Translations under genes and position numbers: made by a program | Assembly: GCA_035048495.1 (NCBI GenBank) | Contig: CM068552.1 | Location: forward strand, 20,648,154-20,712,153 | Length of the DNA stretch: 64,000 nt | Source: Euptelea pleiosperma | Taxonomy: Eukaryota; Streptophyta; Magnoliopsida; Ranunculales; Eupteleaceae | Direction: 5' to 3' | Shown here: positions 18,775-31,590 of the stretch, in pieces | Layout of the letters: each line of letters starts with the position of its first letter | Position numbering within the stretch: position 1 is the stretch's first letter | The notes under the pieces: model-generated | Told to the model about the DNA's origin: nothing | The model's database searches: none | What the model saw: only the letters and a program-made list of their open reading frames with translations

Positions 18775-20370
18775 TTGCGACCAAAAAGGGTAAGGCAATT
18801 GTTCCCTAGTAGAAGCAACGATAGTTGTCTCTGCCATCGACCCGATCAAAAAGTGGGAAGAGTTCCTGCTTAGGTAACTCATCCTAGTTTCTATCTTTTT
18901 TAGTTTTTATGAATATTATATTTGGAACACCAGAGGGCTGGCAAATTCATAAACTGTAGTTCATTTATAGAGAATGGTAATCCAATCTAAACCAGATTTA
19001 GTGTGCATGGCGGAACCTCTGATTAAACCCTATAAAGTGTCTGGTAGACTTTGCTCTTCGATTTATATAGAACATGAATTAATATCTAATGATTCTGTTG
19101 AAAATCTTGGTAACATCTGGATTTTATGGAGAATCAGGCTACCTATTGATGGTTGTGGCTTCTTCCTCTCAGTAAATCACGGTGATTCACTCTAATTGTT
19201 TGATTACGGTGGTGCATGCTAAATGCACAACTGTGGAAAGAAGACATCTATGGGTGGATTTAGAACTGATTAGTTTGGACGGCCGTCCTTGGTTAGTTCT
19301 AGGGGATTTCAATGCGGTGCTCAGAATTGACTAAAAGAAAGGTGGTAAAACCCCTCTATTAAGATCGATGGAGGAATTCAATAATGTAATGGATGTATGT
19401 GGCTTGATGGAGGTCATATGGTCTTAAATTTTCCTGGTCTAATCAGCAAATGGGTGTCAGATGTATTCTTAGTTTTATTGATAGAATGTTCTGCAATCAG
19501 GCGTGGAGTATGAAATTTCATGGTTGGAAGTACAAAGTGCTACCTAGAATATCGTCTGATAATTCCCCTCTTATTGGGGAGAGTACCACAATACCCAAAC
19601 CGACAAATGCCCCGCTCAAATTTTTTAAATTATGGATTTCTTACGACACATTTCAAGATGTTGTTAAGAGATGCTGGAGTAGGGAGATGTCAGGAAATCC
19701 CATTTACATCGTCAGTCAAAAATTGAAGGGACTCAAAATCACTTTGAGTAAGTGGAACAGAGAGGAAGTTGGTATCATTGGTGTCAAGATTTAGTCCACC
19801 ACAACTACTATCGGTAACCTTCAATCTATGCTTGATAATGATCTTCTCAATGATTCTTTAGCCAAGGAGATATCTGCTAAAGAAAGTGAATTTTCAAGAT
19901 TATAGGGGAATGAAGAATCCATTTGGAGAAATAAGTCTAGACTTAAATGGCTAAAGGAAGGGGACAGTAGCACATCATTCTTTCATACTATAGCCAAAGT
20001 CAGAAGAGGCTCATCATTGATTCACGAGATCAAAACGGATAATGGGGATTTTCTTACTCACCATAATGATATCAAGAACCATATTATGGGCTTATTCAAA
20101 GCTAGATTTGCACACATCGGCATACTAATATTTTTGCAATGAATGTAGACAGTGCACCAGGACCAGATGGGCTCCAAGGATGTTTCTTTCGTGCATGCTA
20201 GGACATTGTGGGAGAAGATGCGTCGACTACAATGATGTACTTCTTTATTCATGGGAAACTACCCGCTAGACTGAAATCGAGCTTCATAGTTCTTATTCCA
20301 AAGGAACACAATGCATCCAAGCCTGGACATTTCCGTCATATTTGTCTTAGTAACTTCTAGTTGAAGATTA
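18775..20370 (+). pseudogene. LINE fragment: ORF1 end, ORF2 endonuclease and partial RT
   Basis: Same family as the LINE at 46.3-52.6 kb. ORF1 ends near 18880. ORF2 begins with ATG at 18909 and carries the endonuclease with LVCMAEPLIKP (19000-19030), LISLDGRPWLVLGDFNAVL (about 19260-19325) and FSWSNQQMG, then IDRMFCNQAW, WLKEGDSSTSFFHTIAK (about 19950) and the RT start SAPGPDGLQGCFF (about 20155) and IVLIPKEHNASK (about 20290). Stops and frameshifts throughout. Similarity ends abruptly near 20370, before the catalytic RT motifs, so the 3' half is missing. Confidence 0.85.
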
Positions 20371-21040
20371 TTATATTTGAAATTTCAAAACTTTCTTTAT
20401 GTTTTTTTTGTGATAATGGAAAGTTCTCTTTCCAAAATTTTAACCTTTGAATAACACTTTATAATTTATGCATTCTTTATATGAGATATCTTTTTCAAAG
20501 TTCTGGGAATGAGGATGCCCATGCAAGTTGTCACCCTAAAAACGTTTTCACTCTTTTGAACAACATTCTAATTTTATAATATTTTATTCCCCAAATTATT
20601 TCTCTCCCTTTTGAAAACCAAAAAAATGCCATTTATAACTGTATCTACTAAAGATCCCAACCCTCCAATATTTTTCCAAAAAATGCCCTCACAACTGTCA
20701 CATGCCATGTTGCCTTTTTGAGAAATTTGAGTGAGGCCGTGGGTTAATGATAATGGGCTCATATTTTAGCTTGGCCATGGTCCATATGATTGAATAAGGA
20801 ATGATGAGAACATTGGATTCTAAGATGGTGAGATAGATGATCAAATGATTTATTGGCGATCGAACGGTAGAAATTGATGGTGATGATCAGATGAATCATC
20901 GGACGGTGGAGATCGGCCAAGGTAGGCTATAGGATAGAGTAATTGCGAAAGGAGAGAGGATCGGATGGTGGCTATTGAGAGGAGAGAGAGAGAATGAGAG
21001 TTTAGAGAGAGGACAGAGAAAAATAGAGAGAATTTGGAGA
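20371..21040. other. Unassigned sequence
   Basis: No recognised gene or terminal repeat. GA-rich 20960-21045 (CT-rich on the minus strand) borders the tRNA-like unit at 21045. Confidence 0.4.
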
Positions 21041-21044
21041 AAAT

Positions 21045-21112
21045 GCTTGCAGAGGGTCTTGAACCCTGGTTTTTGACTTGGCCTTTTGTAAGCTTTACCA
21101 ACTGAGCAAGCC
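21045..21112 (-). repeat. tRNA-derived SINE head or tRNA pseudogene
   Basis: On the minus strand TTGCTCAGTTGGTA (21109-21096) fits an A box and GGTTCAAGACCC (21065-21054) a B box, 31 nt apart. The acceptor stem does not pair convincingly, and no clean anticodon arm is visible, so it is not called a working tRNA. Confidence 0.5.
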
Positions 21113-21254
21113 TTCATTTTGTATTAGTTGATTAAGCTTTAATCTCTTTAGTCTCTTCTCTGGAGGCTTGACTCTACTTCTCTCTTGATCTTCTCTTAAG
21201 CTTTTTTGGCTCTTTAGCTTTGGTCATAGGCTTTGGAGGTCAGTTGTGGGTCCG

Positions 21255-22560
21255 CAATCTGTTAGAATCATCTGATTGGTTTCCCTACGATAACAGAAAT
21301 GTGTTTTAGTATTGATTTTTCTATAAAGAAAATTATCGTACCTTCAAATTTAGAAAATGCATTTTCATTAGAAAGTCAACTTTGTTGACCGACTATCGGA
21401 ATCCTGATTTTGTTCTTGAACTAGAAAATTACTTGCTGTATCCTTGGGAATTTGATCTTGAAAATATTTTTATTGGATTCATTTGGGGGGTAATTCCTTA
21501 TTTACATTATAAATAGAGGATTGATAATTACTTAAATGATATTTATAATATAAATGCTAGCAATTCTGTCTTAGTCAAAACCCTGGATATGTGACTGCTT
21601 CAAACTTGGAGTGTTGACACTCATCATTGGACTGATCCTTGCTGTGCCTAAGAGATTTGTAATTGAGACCTTTTATGTTCTTCTGGAGTCCTACTAAGAC
21701 ATCTTTAGAGTCCCCTCGACATATTAGATGGAACCCCCACTTGCCGAAACCTTGACTGGAACATATTGTCAAATGGACCGGACTTGGAGACGGGGCGACT
21801 AGTGGGAAATGACCACCAGTCAACTGGTCTAAGGGACGGGGCATGCCCTTTCCCCCTCTCCTTCTACTATAAATACCCATCCCCTCCGCTTCATACTTAT
21901 CAATTTACTCAGCCTTCTCTTGACTTCTTCATCTCTAAGAGAATATTGTTCTTACTCCCTAGTCTTCGTGCTTGTTCTGGTGATTTGGATTGCTAGCCTT
22001 GTGGGAGATCGACTTTGATGTTCTGCGCTCTTCAGGTGCATGTAGAGCAATTTAGTAATTGTTCTAAGTTGTTGTTCTGCGTAGCGCCTCTTATCTAAGC
22101 TTCAGCATAATCGAAGCTACATTCCTCGTCAATCTCAGTTGAGAGGTAACTTTATTTGTTGGGAGCTTTCTCTTTAGAAATGCTCTCCATAATGATTCTG
22201 TCCATCTATATTGTTACCCTACTCGAGTCAAGAGTTATCTTGACTGATCTGGAGTTTGGTTGAGACCTTACTCCGTTACATATCAATTGCGATCGAGATT
22301 GGGTCCTTTACCCTGTTCAGTATTGTAAGGTTGCTTAAATATTGAATTAAAAAGGTGATAGCTCGTTGGAGCTTTTAGAGAGTGGTTGTAGGTGTTGTGA
22401 CACCGAACCACTATATATCTTGTGTTGTGGATTATTTGTCTCTATCTCTCTTTACTGTCTTTAGTTTGTTGTTTATATATATCCGTGCATATTAATAATC
22501 AACTTGAGATTCTTTTAAATAGACCTATTCACTCCCCTTCTAGGTCTTTATGTATCAATA
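21255..22560 (+). mobile_element. Copia-type LTR (probably solo or truncated)
   Basis: Contains a TATA box CTATAAATA at 21867-21875 followed by a CT-rich leader, then the GGTTGTAGGTGTTGTGACACCGAACCAC-like and ATCTTGTGTTGTGGATT words (about 22380-22435), and ends with the copia-type TTCACTCCCCTTCTAGGTC (about 22529-22547). No coding region of a matching element follows. Borders are approximate; the start could be TGTTAGAATC near 21258. Confidence 0.55.
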
Positions 22561-22639
22561 CCAAGGGAACTTTAAAGCTCAAAAGTCTATAATGAGCTCA
22601 CTAGTTCATCAATCCACAGAGAGTCAATGTCCTTGCTCT

Positions 22640-25130
22640 CATTAATTACAGTGACCTTAGCTTGAAATCTCTCAAGTAGAGATCTTGATATTTGCTCAAA
22701 AGTACTTATTTTAAGCAATTATCCTTTTAGCATTATCACAATCTCCTACATAAAACTGTACTATTTATCCATTTTTTTACGTAAGAGTCTCTTCTGTTGC
22801 GTAGAACACACTTTTCTAGACAAAATGGGCTATTTACATGAATTAAACACATTCTCGGAAGTCTAGATATTAAACCATTTTGATTAAGTTTCACTACATG
22901 TTTTTTCTATCGCAGAGACACCAATTGGAAGATTCTGATAGAATGTGGGCTCACAATCGACCTCCAAAACCTATGCTCAAAACTTAAAGAACCGACAGGC
23001 TATGAGAAGAGGATTTAGGCCAAGTACATGCTAAGAACGTGGTGATAGTTTGGCCAGTAATTCTCCAACATGCACGCTTGCTGCATCAAATTTTGTAGCC
23101 GATTTAATTCGAGTGAGCTGGGTGTTTGTGGCAACCAAATACTAAGTATGATCTAAGATATACGGTGGTGATTGAGATGGCCAACATGTGGGGCCACGCT
23201 AAGGAACAAATAGTTGGGCAACAAAAGGAACACCTAATGCACATCTTAACCGTTGGATCTTTAGTGAAATGAACGATAACTTCGCCACATACACGATGAT
23301 ATGGAGGAATTGCATGTCACATGCAAGGGCTAAAACCAAAAGTCTGTTATGGTGCATGGCAATGTGTTGTGTGTACTGGCAAAATAAAGGAATCTATGCT
23401 AATAAGAAGTTTGAAACAATGCATAATGAAAGGGATGATGATGCATCTACGTGGCACCATGAGTTAAAAACATACACAAGATGGTTCTATTGGAAAGTGG
23501 AGAAGAATTTGGTGCATACAAAATTAAGATGGGCCCACGAATTTAACAAAGATCGACACACGGAATGCATGTAGAAAGGGGAACAACTATAAACCGTTGA
23601 TCATAACAAAGTTGAAAGTTGCATGATGATAACCATGTGATACACAAAAAGGGAAGTCCGGAACACGTTTTGATAAGTGGCGGCCAATAGGTGCTATGGA
23701 CACATGAGGTGTCACTCAAAAGAATTGCAAGTTCATTCGAGATTTTGGTAAAGAAGGAAGAGAATTGTTTTATTTTAGGGATGATTGAGGAGACTTGTTT
23801 AAGGTAGAAGCTATTTGATAAGGAAGAAATTGCACAAGATGCAAGAGATGCATTTCTTTATTTGGTAAATAAAAGAAAGAGGAAAGAATACAAGGGTTGC
23901 TGGACCGTTTTGGGTAATGGGCTGGATAGTGCCACTTGTTGATTGACTTGGCAAAGTGCTTCAAGAAATATGAGTTGGACGGTGGATGATAGAGGCAAGC
24001 TACTGGATGGTATATATGGGCAAGAGAGGTGTAGCTGAGATACATGGGATCATTTACCTAGGTTTGCAAAAAAATAAAAATGAAAAAAGGACAAGTCAGC
24101 TAGGACTTTGGGTGGTTCGATGGTAAAGGATTCTCTCTCTCACCATATATCATCCAACGACTATAATAGCAACCCCTATCCTTAAAAGAGGGCATTAACC
24201 TAATTGGGGGTTGGCTCTCACACCCAAGTTCTACAATCTCTTCACTCACCTCCCTCTCTCTATATCACACACACAAAAAAAAACCTAGCCGTCCTTACTC
24301 TCTATTGCCATCTCACATCTCTCTCACCTTTACCGTGGATGGCTGCTCTTCAGCACCTATCCACGTCTTCTTCTTCTTCTTCTAACCACCGTGTAGACTA
24401 GCTGCTACTCCAGCAAGTTGACATCTTCACTTTGCTGCCTCAAGCAAGCACTTCAACCGTGGAGATCAATGGTGTTGCTGCACTCCTTCTCTCCTGCCAC
24501 CAAGCTCTTCTACCACTGTTTCTCCTACTCTACTTGCTAGTGCTCTCCACTTGCAGGTGCACCTGCAACACAGCACCACACCACGTGATGCACTCTCTCT
24601 CTCTCCTCTCTCTTGGTGAAGAACCTCACTTTATCTCTCTAGCTTTCTCTCTAATTTTAGTACTTTGTCTCTAGTTTTGCTTATCTCTCTCCACTTTTAA
24701 TGCTCTCTCTCTCGCTAGCTAGCTTCTCTATTTTTACATGCTTTCTCTCACTAGTTAAATGTTATTCTATTTTGTTGAGCAAATTAGTTTATGTAATTTC
24801 TTAACTTTGAATTAATGAAGATTTGATTTGATGCGTTAATGCTGTTAGTTATTAATGATATTTCTAAAGTGGATATTTTAAAATCGATTTCCACCATCCT
24901 CACCCTTCCATGATTTTGAGCCATTTCTGTGATTCGATGTTCCGATAATTTGCGATCCCCTAACACCAAGTGTGAATTCGATATCTGACACTTCCACTAT
25001 GCAAGAATTGTTGTATTCTGTAGGATTAAAACTCGGATAATTAAAAATGAGTTGATTCTAGGGTTTTCGTCCAACGACCAAAAAAACCCTATTTCAGATC
25101 TCAACAGTTTACCAAATTTTTTTTCTTTAA
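22640..25130 (+). repeat. Unclassified LTR-like repeat family, copy I
   Basis: Shares ordered blocks with 36866-37835 plus 43923-44420: GTAGAACACACTTTTCT, AAACACATTC then GGAAGTCTAGATAT, a CT-rich leader (24200-24760), and a 3' part with CCTAA...AGTGTG.ATTCGA.ATCT then TTGATTCTAGGG. Copy I holds about 700 bp (23100-23800) not seen in copy II. The frames at 23269-23574 and 24204-24674 show no protein family. Confidence 0.55.
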
Positions 25131-25139
25131 GAATCCTCT

Positions 25140-25585
25140 TGCCCAGATTATGAGTAGAGTTCACAATATTATTGAGTTTAGCGTAAAACTCTACGAAGTC
25201 TCATTTTCTTCCATTTTGATGGATTTGAATATGGTGGCCAACATCTATAGTTTTGAGATTTTAACTGTAAAAGTACCTTCATGCATGGTCTCAAGGATAT
25301 CCCAAACCTCTTTAGCAATCTTGCATGTCGATGTATGTCTGAATTCATTTTTGTCTATTGCATTAAAATAAATTGAGACCCTTGCTATTAAAAGAATATG
25401 CCTCAAGGTATTGTTTGGTCCGTTCAGATTCTAATTTGGAAACTTTCCTAGAATAAATAGTTTTAGTTGGAGGAGACCATCCTCACATAAAGAGCCAAAC
25501 CCATTCATTTATGGTTTTAAGGAATTACCTCATTTTGGCTTTTTAGTAAGCATAATCCTCATCATCGAGCAATGGGGGTCTGGTA
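25140..25585 (-). pseudogene. Copia gag (UBN2-type) remnant
   Basis: Minus-strand reading gives RPPLLDDEDYAY, KTINEWVWLF, FNSKGLNLF, DKNEFRHTSTCKIAKEVWDI and LETMHEGTFTVKISKL. The order matches plant copia Gag (the GTNY-W-R and AKEAWDILETTHEGTxxVKxSKLQ pattern). Stops and small indels are present. It abuts the LTR on its right with almost no leader, so the primer site has been lost, and it is cut at 25140 against the neighbouring repeat. Confidence 0.8.
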
Positions 25586-25594
25586 GATGTAGCC

Positions 25595-26880
25595 TATAGA
25601 GAGGGGGGGGGGGGGGGGGTGAATAGGTTATTTAAAAATAAATCTAAATTCTTTAACCCCAACATGTTTTACCAGGTAACTAATCGCATGCAACAATCCT
25701 ATGATTGATTTTAATTACACAGTGATCAACCTAACCAACTTAGTTAAAATATATGGAGGATATTTTCACACTGATTCTTTTAATTTAATCTAGTCAATGT
25801 ATAGTGCAAAAAATAAATCAATCAACCACAACACATTTTTTATGTAGAAAATATTTTCATGAAAAAATGATGGGACCACGCATTTAGATGAGAAATGTAT
25901 CACTATGCGGAGTTAATGAAGAATATGAAGTTACTCATGCAACAACATTGTCACAGCATACACTTGACTCACTCAAAAAAATGTTGATGCTTTTACGCTT
26001 TCTTTCCTTGCTACAAACAAGTCCATGAATGCCTTTGTAAGAACACATTATTTCTCTTCTTTAGTTCGGTCCATCCCTGAACCTACGAATAATCGGTCTA
26101 GCCTTAATCTCTTTCTACACTTTAGTCCTCCTCCAAACAATAACAATTCTGGTTCTTCTACAAAACACACAACACTCAATCTTTATGAGTGAATGAGGTT
26201 TTTAAAGTCTTTAAGAATAATGAATAAATGTTAGATCTTAGATATACTAATCTAGCTTGGAAGTTCAAACATAGGAAATCAAATACTTCAAGCTTAGATC
26301 ATCCAAGAAAAAATAAAAAAGAATAGGGGTTTTTTCTTGAAGCTTGGGGCTTATAAGGATTTTTTTTCTCTTTTTTCAAGCTTAAGTTTTTGCCATAATG
26401 ATATATAAATATAGTTAAGGCCAACCTGCATTGAGAATGGTAAGAGTTTGATTCGTAATAGGAAACAAAGTGGATTTTCAAATTTCTACTCACGGTAATC
26501 CGATCGATTGGAGTTTTCAATTCGATTAATTAGACTTGTCCGAATGATTGATCGATGAGTTTAATCAATTAGAAAGCCACTCAAAAGACTAAAACAGCCT
26601 CCGATAAAAGCAATTGTAAAAACTAATTTTAGGGAATATTCCTCTGGTCATGCCAATTGGATGGCACTTTTGATTGGAACTGAACTGGGTTTTGTCGACT
26701 GATGTCCCGGTCCCTTCTGTTTTTCTGTTTGCTGGTGGGGGGGTCCGTCTGCTAACAGATGTGTATGTCTGCTACCAAATGGCTCATACTCCATAAGTCA
26801 TCTTCATACTTGTTAGTCGTGCCCAAATTATGATATGTATATTCCTTGTGTTGTCAATAACATAACAACCCTGAGTATTT
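25595..26880 (-). mobile_element. Copia LTR upstream of the gag remnant
   Basis: Begins beside gag with a 17-base G run (25603-25619), which is the copia CCCCC-TCTAGG end on the minus strand, followed by GTGAATAGGTTATTTAAAAA. It shares the layout of element A LTRs: ATGGGACCACG (about 25868), a long middle, and CCGATCGATTGGAGTTTTCA at about 26500. The left border (LTR start) near 26880 is uncertain. Confidence 0.55.
25603..25619. repeat. G17 homopolymer
   Basis: Seventeen consecutive G at the U5 end of the copia LTR (C-rich on the coding strand). Length may vary by replication or sequencing slippage. Confidence 0.95.
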
Positions 26881-28989
26881 ATGTAATCTCCATGTAGTTG
26901 ATTGCCGATGACTTGGAGAGTGGGACTCAGTGATTTTGAGATAGGCAATGAGGCGATTTCTGATGTGCAGCTACGACTTGAATACCTGTAGATCGACCTG
27001 TATCCGAACCAAAGGTGATCTATGAATCTCCCTTAGCGGTTCAATTAGGTCAATTAGACTACTAAGGTTCATTGAAAAAAACCGTTAAATTCGTAAAGAT
27101 TTATGTGCAAAAGTAACCGTAGAATGATCCTACGCGATTGTTTAATTATCAGAGTTAGGTTAAGTTCATAATCGACTAGGTTATTATACAATCTACGTGA
27201 TGTTCATTATAAATCAATTAGATTAACTTAATTATCTTAATTCCAGTTTAGGGTAACCTATAAAGTCAATTCGGTTAAGTCTCAAAATTTGGTTAAGGCA
27301 ACATAGTCAAAATTTGACCAAGTCTAAACAAGGCAACAAACACTGTTTTGACCATAACTTCTTCGTTAAAAAGAATCTATGAACGGACCATATATTTTTG
27401 GAAAGGCCTTGCAAAAATCTTTGAAAATGTCATTCTTGGGAAAAATCTCAAGAGTTGATTTTCCTGCCCAAAATCACATCACAAGAATCAGACAGATTTG
27501 TGCTTCTTTTAGTGTCTTAGTTTCCCTGGGCAACATAGATGGAATTTTTAGAATCTGTAAATATTTTTGAAAAGCAGACTTGTAAAGCTTTGAAAAGTTC
27601 ATAGTGGTTCGACGTCAAAAAATTCATCTTCCTACCCAAAATTGGACTGCAACACAACTTTGAACCTAACAGATTCAAGATAAGGTCAACATTTCAATCA
27701 TAACTTTTTGTTGTAATCGAATTACTAAATTTCGACGAATGTTTTGTATAATACCCTGAACTTTCGTTCTAGGGTATTATAGTAAATTCACCTAATAATG
27801 AAAACCTGAAACTTTTTCAGACTCTTATTATTGTTTTTATTGTTTAATATCATGTATGAGTATGTGTATTTAATTTGGTTTCGTTCTGACAACTTTGAAA
27901 AACCTGCTATTTTTGAAACTCGCTCTTTAGGGCTAAATTCCTACTAAAAATAATGAATCATAACTTGCAGGAGACTTTTTCTTTCCCCGGCTAACATTCT
28001 AGAACTTTTATAAAAAAAATTATTTTGTGGGCCCGAGACACCAAAAATATTCCTATTTTATCCTTAGCAACTTACCTGTGAAATTTGGAACTTTTCTTGA
28101 GAAAAAAAAACCCTAGCGGGAGATTTCGGGAGATTTTGATAAAAATAGTATTTTCGTAATTTTTGAATTTTCCTACCATTCTTATATTTTTTAAATAATA
28201 TTTAATTATATTTTATTTATTTAATAGGAGCGTGGGACCCGCAAATCACTTTCTGGTCATTCCAATGTCATTTGACACTTTTCTAGAATTTTGAACGTTT
28301 TTATGATTTGTGTATGTGACATGTGTCAATACCTTATTGTATGGACTTTTAAATTATATAATATAGTTTGATTGAATTAATTAATAATTAATTGTGTTAT
28401 AATTATTGGGTGGGCCCGTATGGCTAATCTAGAAACCTTTTGGGCTTAATAATATTCTTAAATGAAGCCTATTGATGTATATGGGCCTTGGGCCCATTCC
28501 TAACCCATTCATAGTGTAAAATATAAGTTTTTGAGGGTTGAAAAAGTCATCCCTTTGCTAGTTACGAATTTCAACAAAATAGAAACCCTAATCCTTCCCT
28601 AAACCTATTTATTAAAAACCCTAAAGCTTTAGAAGCTTTCACAAACCCAACTCCATTGAAGAAAAGAGAAAGCTCCATTACACTTTCATCCGGACACCGA
28701 TCGCACTCGAGCAAGAATGGAGAATTGACGGGGACTCCGAATAAAAGAACATATTCCGAGGAGAGGACGATCCGACTACTTTCAAATTTGAAGAAACTTT
28801 TGATTTTCATTAAAGTTCAAGAAACCTTAAGGTAAGTGCGCTTGATCCATCCTATACTTATTTTTCTTCAAGATTTTGTTTCTCTTTCATTAGATAATGG
28901 TTGATACTCATTATAAATTAATTTCAACAATATTTACTTTATTCTTATTGGGTTGATCTTTATTTTGGGCCACCATGATGAGTTTGGCC

Positions 28990-30115
28990 ATGGTCTATTT
29001 TGTACCTATAACGGATGACTATGTTCTTTATTATTTTTGTTATATTTTTATAATTATTTTTTTTAAATACTTCTTTGAATCTATTTTCCAAAACCGTTTA
29101 GTTTGTATTTTTCTGATTTGTATTGATTAAGTTATAATATTTCTAAGTTGTATGACTACCAAAAAAATTCAGAATTTCAAATTTTACACGGTTCGATTCA
29201 CTTGGGATTTCGATCTATATTTTTAACCTAAATATTTTTCTAATTATTTTTCATGGATACCTCTATCAATCTAGTTTCTAGAACTTTTAAGTTTATATTT
29301 TTCTGATTTGTATTGATTAAGTTATGATTTTTAAACGTGCTGGACTTTTCTGTAAAACCCAGAATTCCAAATTTTATATGGTCTAATTCACTTGAGATTT
29401 CGATCTATATTGTTAACCTAAATATTTTTCTAATTATTTTTCATAGATACCTCTATCAATCTAGTTTCTAGAACCTTTGAGTTTATATTTTTCCGATTTG
29501 CATTGATTAAGTTATGATTTTTTAAACATGCTGGACTTTTCTATAAAACCCAGAATTCTAGATTTTACACGGTCCACTTCACTTGAGATTTGAATCTATA
29601 TTTTTAAGCTAAATATTTTTCTAAATATTTTTTATAGATACCTCTATCAATTTAGTTTTTAGAACCTTTGAGTTTGTATTTTTTCAATTTGTATTGATTA
29701 AGTTATAATTTTTTAAATGTGCTAGATCTTTCTGTAAAACCCAGAATCCCAGATTCTGTCCAACCCACTTCATTAAGGGTTTCGACCCATATTTTGAATC
29801 TAAATATTTTTATATTACTTTTTCCTAAATACCTCCTTAAATCTAGTTTCTATAACATTTGAGTTTGTATTTTTCTGTTTTGTATTGATTAAGTTATGAT
29901 TTTTCAAATGTGCGGGACTTTTCTGCATCCCGAATTCTGTCCAGCCCAATTAATTAAGAGTTTTGACCTATATTTTGAAGCTGAATATTTTTCTATTTAT
30001 TTTTCTTAAAAGCCTCTATGAATCTAGTTTTTAAATCCATTGAGTTTATATTTTTCTAATTCATATTTATTTAGTTATGATTTTTATAATGCAGTACATT
30101 TTTTATAAAAAACCA
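28990..30115 (+). repeat. Tandem array, about six units of about 190 bp
   Basis: The marker GATTTGTATTGATTAAGTTA recurs with small changes at 29115, 29305, 29495, 29686, 29877 and 30058, i.e. spacings of 190, 190, 191, 191 and 181. Each unit also holds AAATATTTTTCTAATTATTT and ACCTCTATCAATCTAGTTT. Units are diverged from one another, most at the 3' end. Confidence 0.85.
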
Positions 30116-30186
30116 ATTAATTGTTTATGGTTCGGTCATGATTATTAACTATTAAGGTTTTAACCTTATTGTTTGACTAAACCCTA

Positions 30187-30635
30187 GATGGTTTGACCTA
30201 TACCTGTATGCATGGGGATCCCACCCATGTGTCTTGGATCTCTTATAGGGTTCGGCCAAGTGTCTTGGATCCCTCTTTAGGGTTCGACCTTGTGTCATGG
30301 ATCCCTCATAGAGTTCGGCCATGGCGTGTTGGATTCTCTTGCGATTTTCACTTATATTATTCATCGATGTTGATTTTGATATTTGGTCATGTCTTATTGA
30401 CTATTATACCTAGATGGTTCGACCTATACTTGTATGCATGGGAATCCCACCCATATATCTTGGATCCCTCATAGGGTTCGGCCAAGTGTCTTGGATCCCT
30501 CTTTAGGGTTCGACCTTGTGTCATGGATCCCTCATAGGGTTCGGCAATGGTGTGTTGGATTGTCTCGTGATTTCTACTTATATTGTTCATCCGTGTTGAT
30601 CGCGACCTTCGGTGATTGTTACATGGTATTCATGG
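30187..30635 (+). repeat. Tandem duplication, period 226 bp
   Basis: GATGGTTTGACCTATAC at 30187 recurs as GATGGTTCGACCTATAC at 30413. Each unit also contains three to four shorter GGATCCCTC-TAGGGTTCG words, so the reading frames here are repeat products, not genes. Confidence 0.85.
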
Positions 30636-31590
30636 TTAACCATAATTCGTTCCTATGTTACCACTTTTGATGATCATGTTTCATTTTGTATTCTTATTTA
30701 AATGTTAAATACATGTGTGCTTATGCCATGTAGCCTTGTACTATCTTGTTGTCATACCATGATCATCACGTCATTTCATATAAGGGGTGCATAAGGGAAT
30801 GGGGTTGAAGTATATTATATACGTTATATTGGTTTTATCAATTAATCAGGGTTCGGTATCCTAGGGTGAAAGGCCCCAGACATTATTATATCCTGCAGAT
30901 GGGTCGATGAGACCGCTCCCAGTGCGGGAAGGAGATGGAGACCCTATGTGGTTATGGGTACTAGTTGCATTGGCATCTTACTCATCTGCATTCATCCTCA
31001 TATTCATGCCATCCTTATTATACAATTGAGATGCATACCTTGATTAAAAAACTTGTATAGTATGATATCATACCATGCACACTGTTGTATTACTGGGCCT
31101 CGGCTCACGGTGCTACACCGATATCATTTTCAGATTTTGAGGAGTCGAGTACGTGAGATGATTTTGAGACGAAAGACTCCGGTGCATTCAAAGAGATCGG
31201 CGAGGATTTGGGAGTCGATCCCACACTTTAGAAAGTTGTATTTGATTATTTTATAACATTATTTATTTATTTTCACGGGCATGTAAGCCTTTGTTTGAGA
31301 GCATGTTCTCACCTCCATCTCTCCATATTTAGTTGATTGATTGAATTGTTTGAGTTATGAATTATTTTAATTATTTGTTTTCTACATCTTTTCTTTTTCT
31401 TTTTTTTACTTAGTGGGTTTTTGAATGAACCTTAGTAGTCTAATTGACTTAATTGGACCACTAGGAGACATTCATGGATCACCTCTGGGTTCGGGTACGG
31501 GTCGATCCACGGATTTTCGGGTCGTATCAGGGTATCCGGATTCGAGGCGTGACATTTTGGAATGCTAACTCGCAAGGCTTAAAAACATTC

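Larger units (their letters stand above)
27745..31554 (+). mobile_element. Long gypsy-like LTR (plus orientation)
   Basis: Begins TGTATAATACCCTGAAC (27745) and ends GGATTCGAGGCGTGACA (31554), the start and end style of Tekay/Retand-like gypsy LTRs. It contains GGGCCTTGGGCCCATT (about 28480), a TATA-like TATTTATTAAAA (about 28605), a leader ending in CTTAAGGTAAGTGCG (about 28826), and two tandem arrays. No gag or pol follows. About 3.8 kb. 26.9-27.74 kb has related non-coding sequence and may extend the LTR to the left. Confidence 0.55.

Noticed and set aside
23269..23574. 101-codon plus-strand frame
   Set aside because: No family motif, lies within the unclassified repeat, and no counterpart in copy II.
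24204..24674. Two serine/leucine-rich plus-strand frames
   Set aside because: They arise from TCT/CTC-rich repeat leader sequence; composition explains the open frame.
30193..30670. Plus- and minus-strand frames with similar proteins
   Set aside because: They are translations of the 226-bp tandem repeat in both directions; repeat structure, not conserved protein, explains the similarity.
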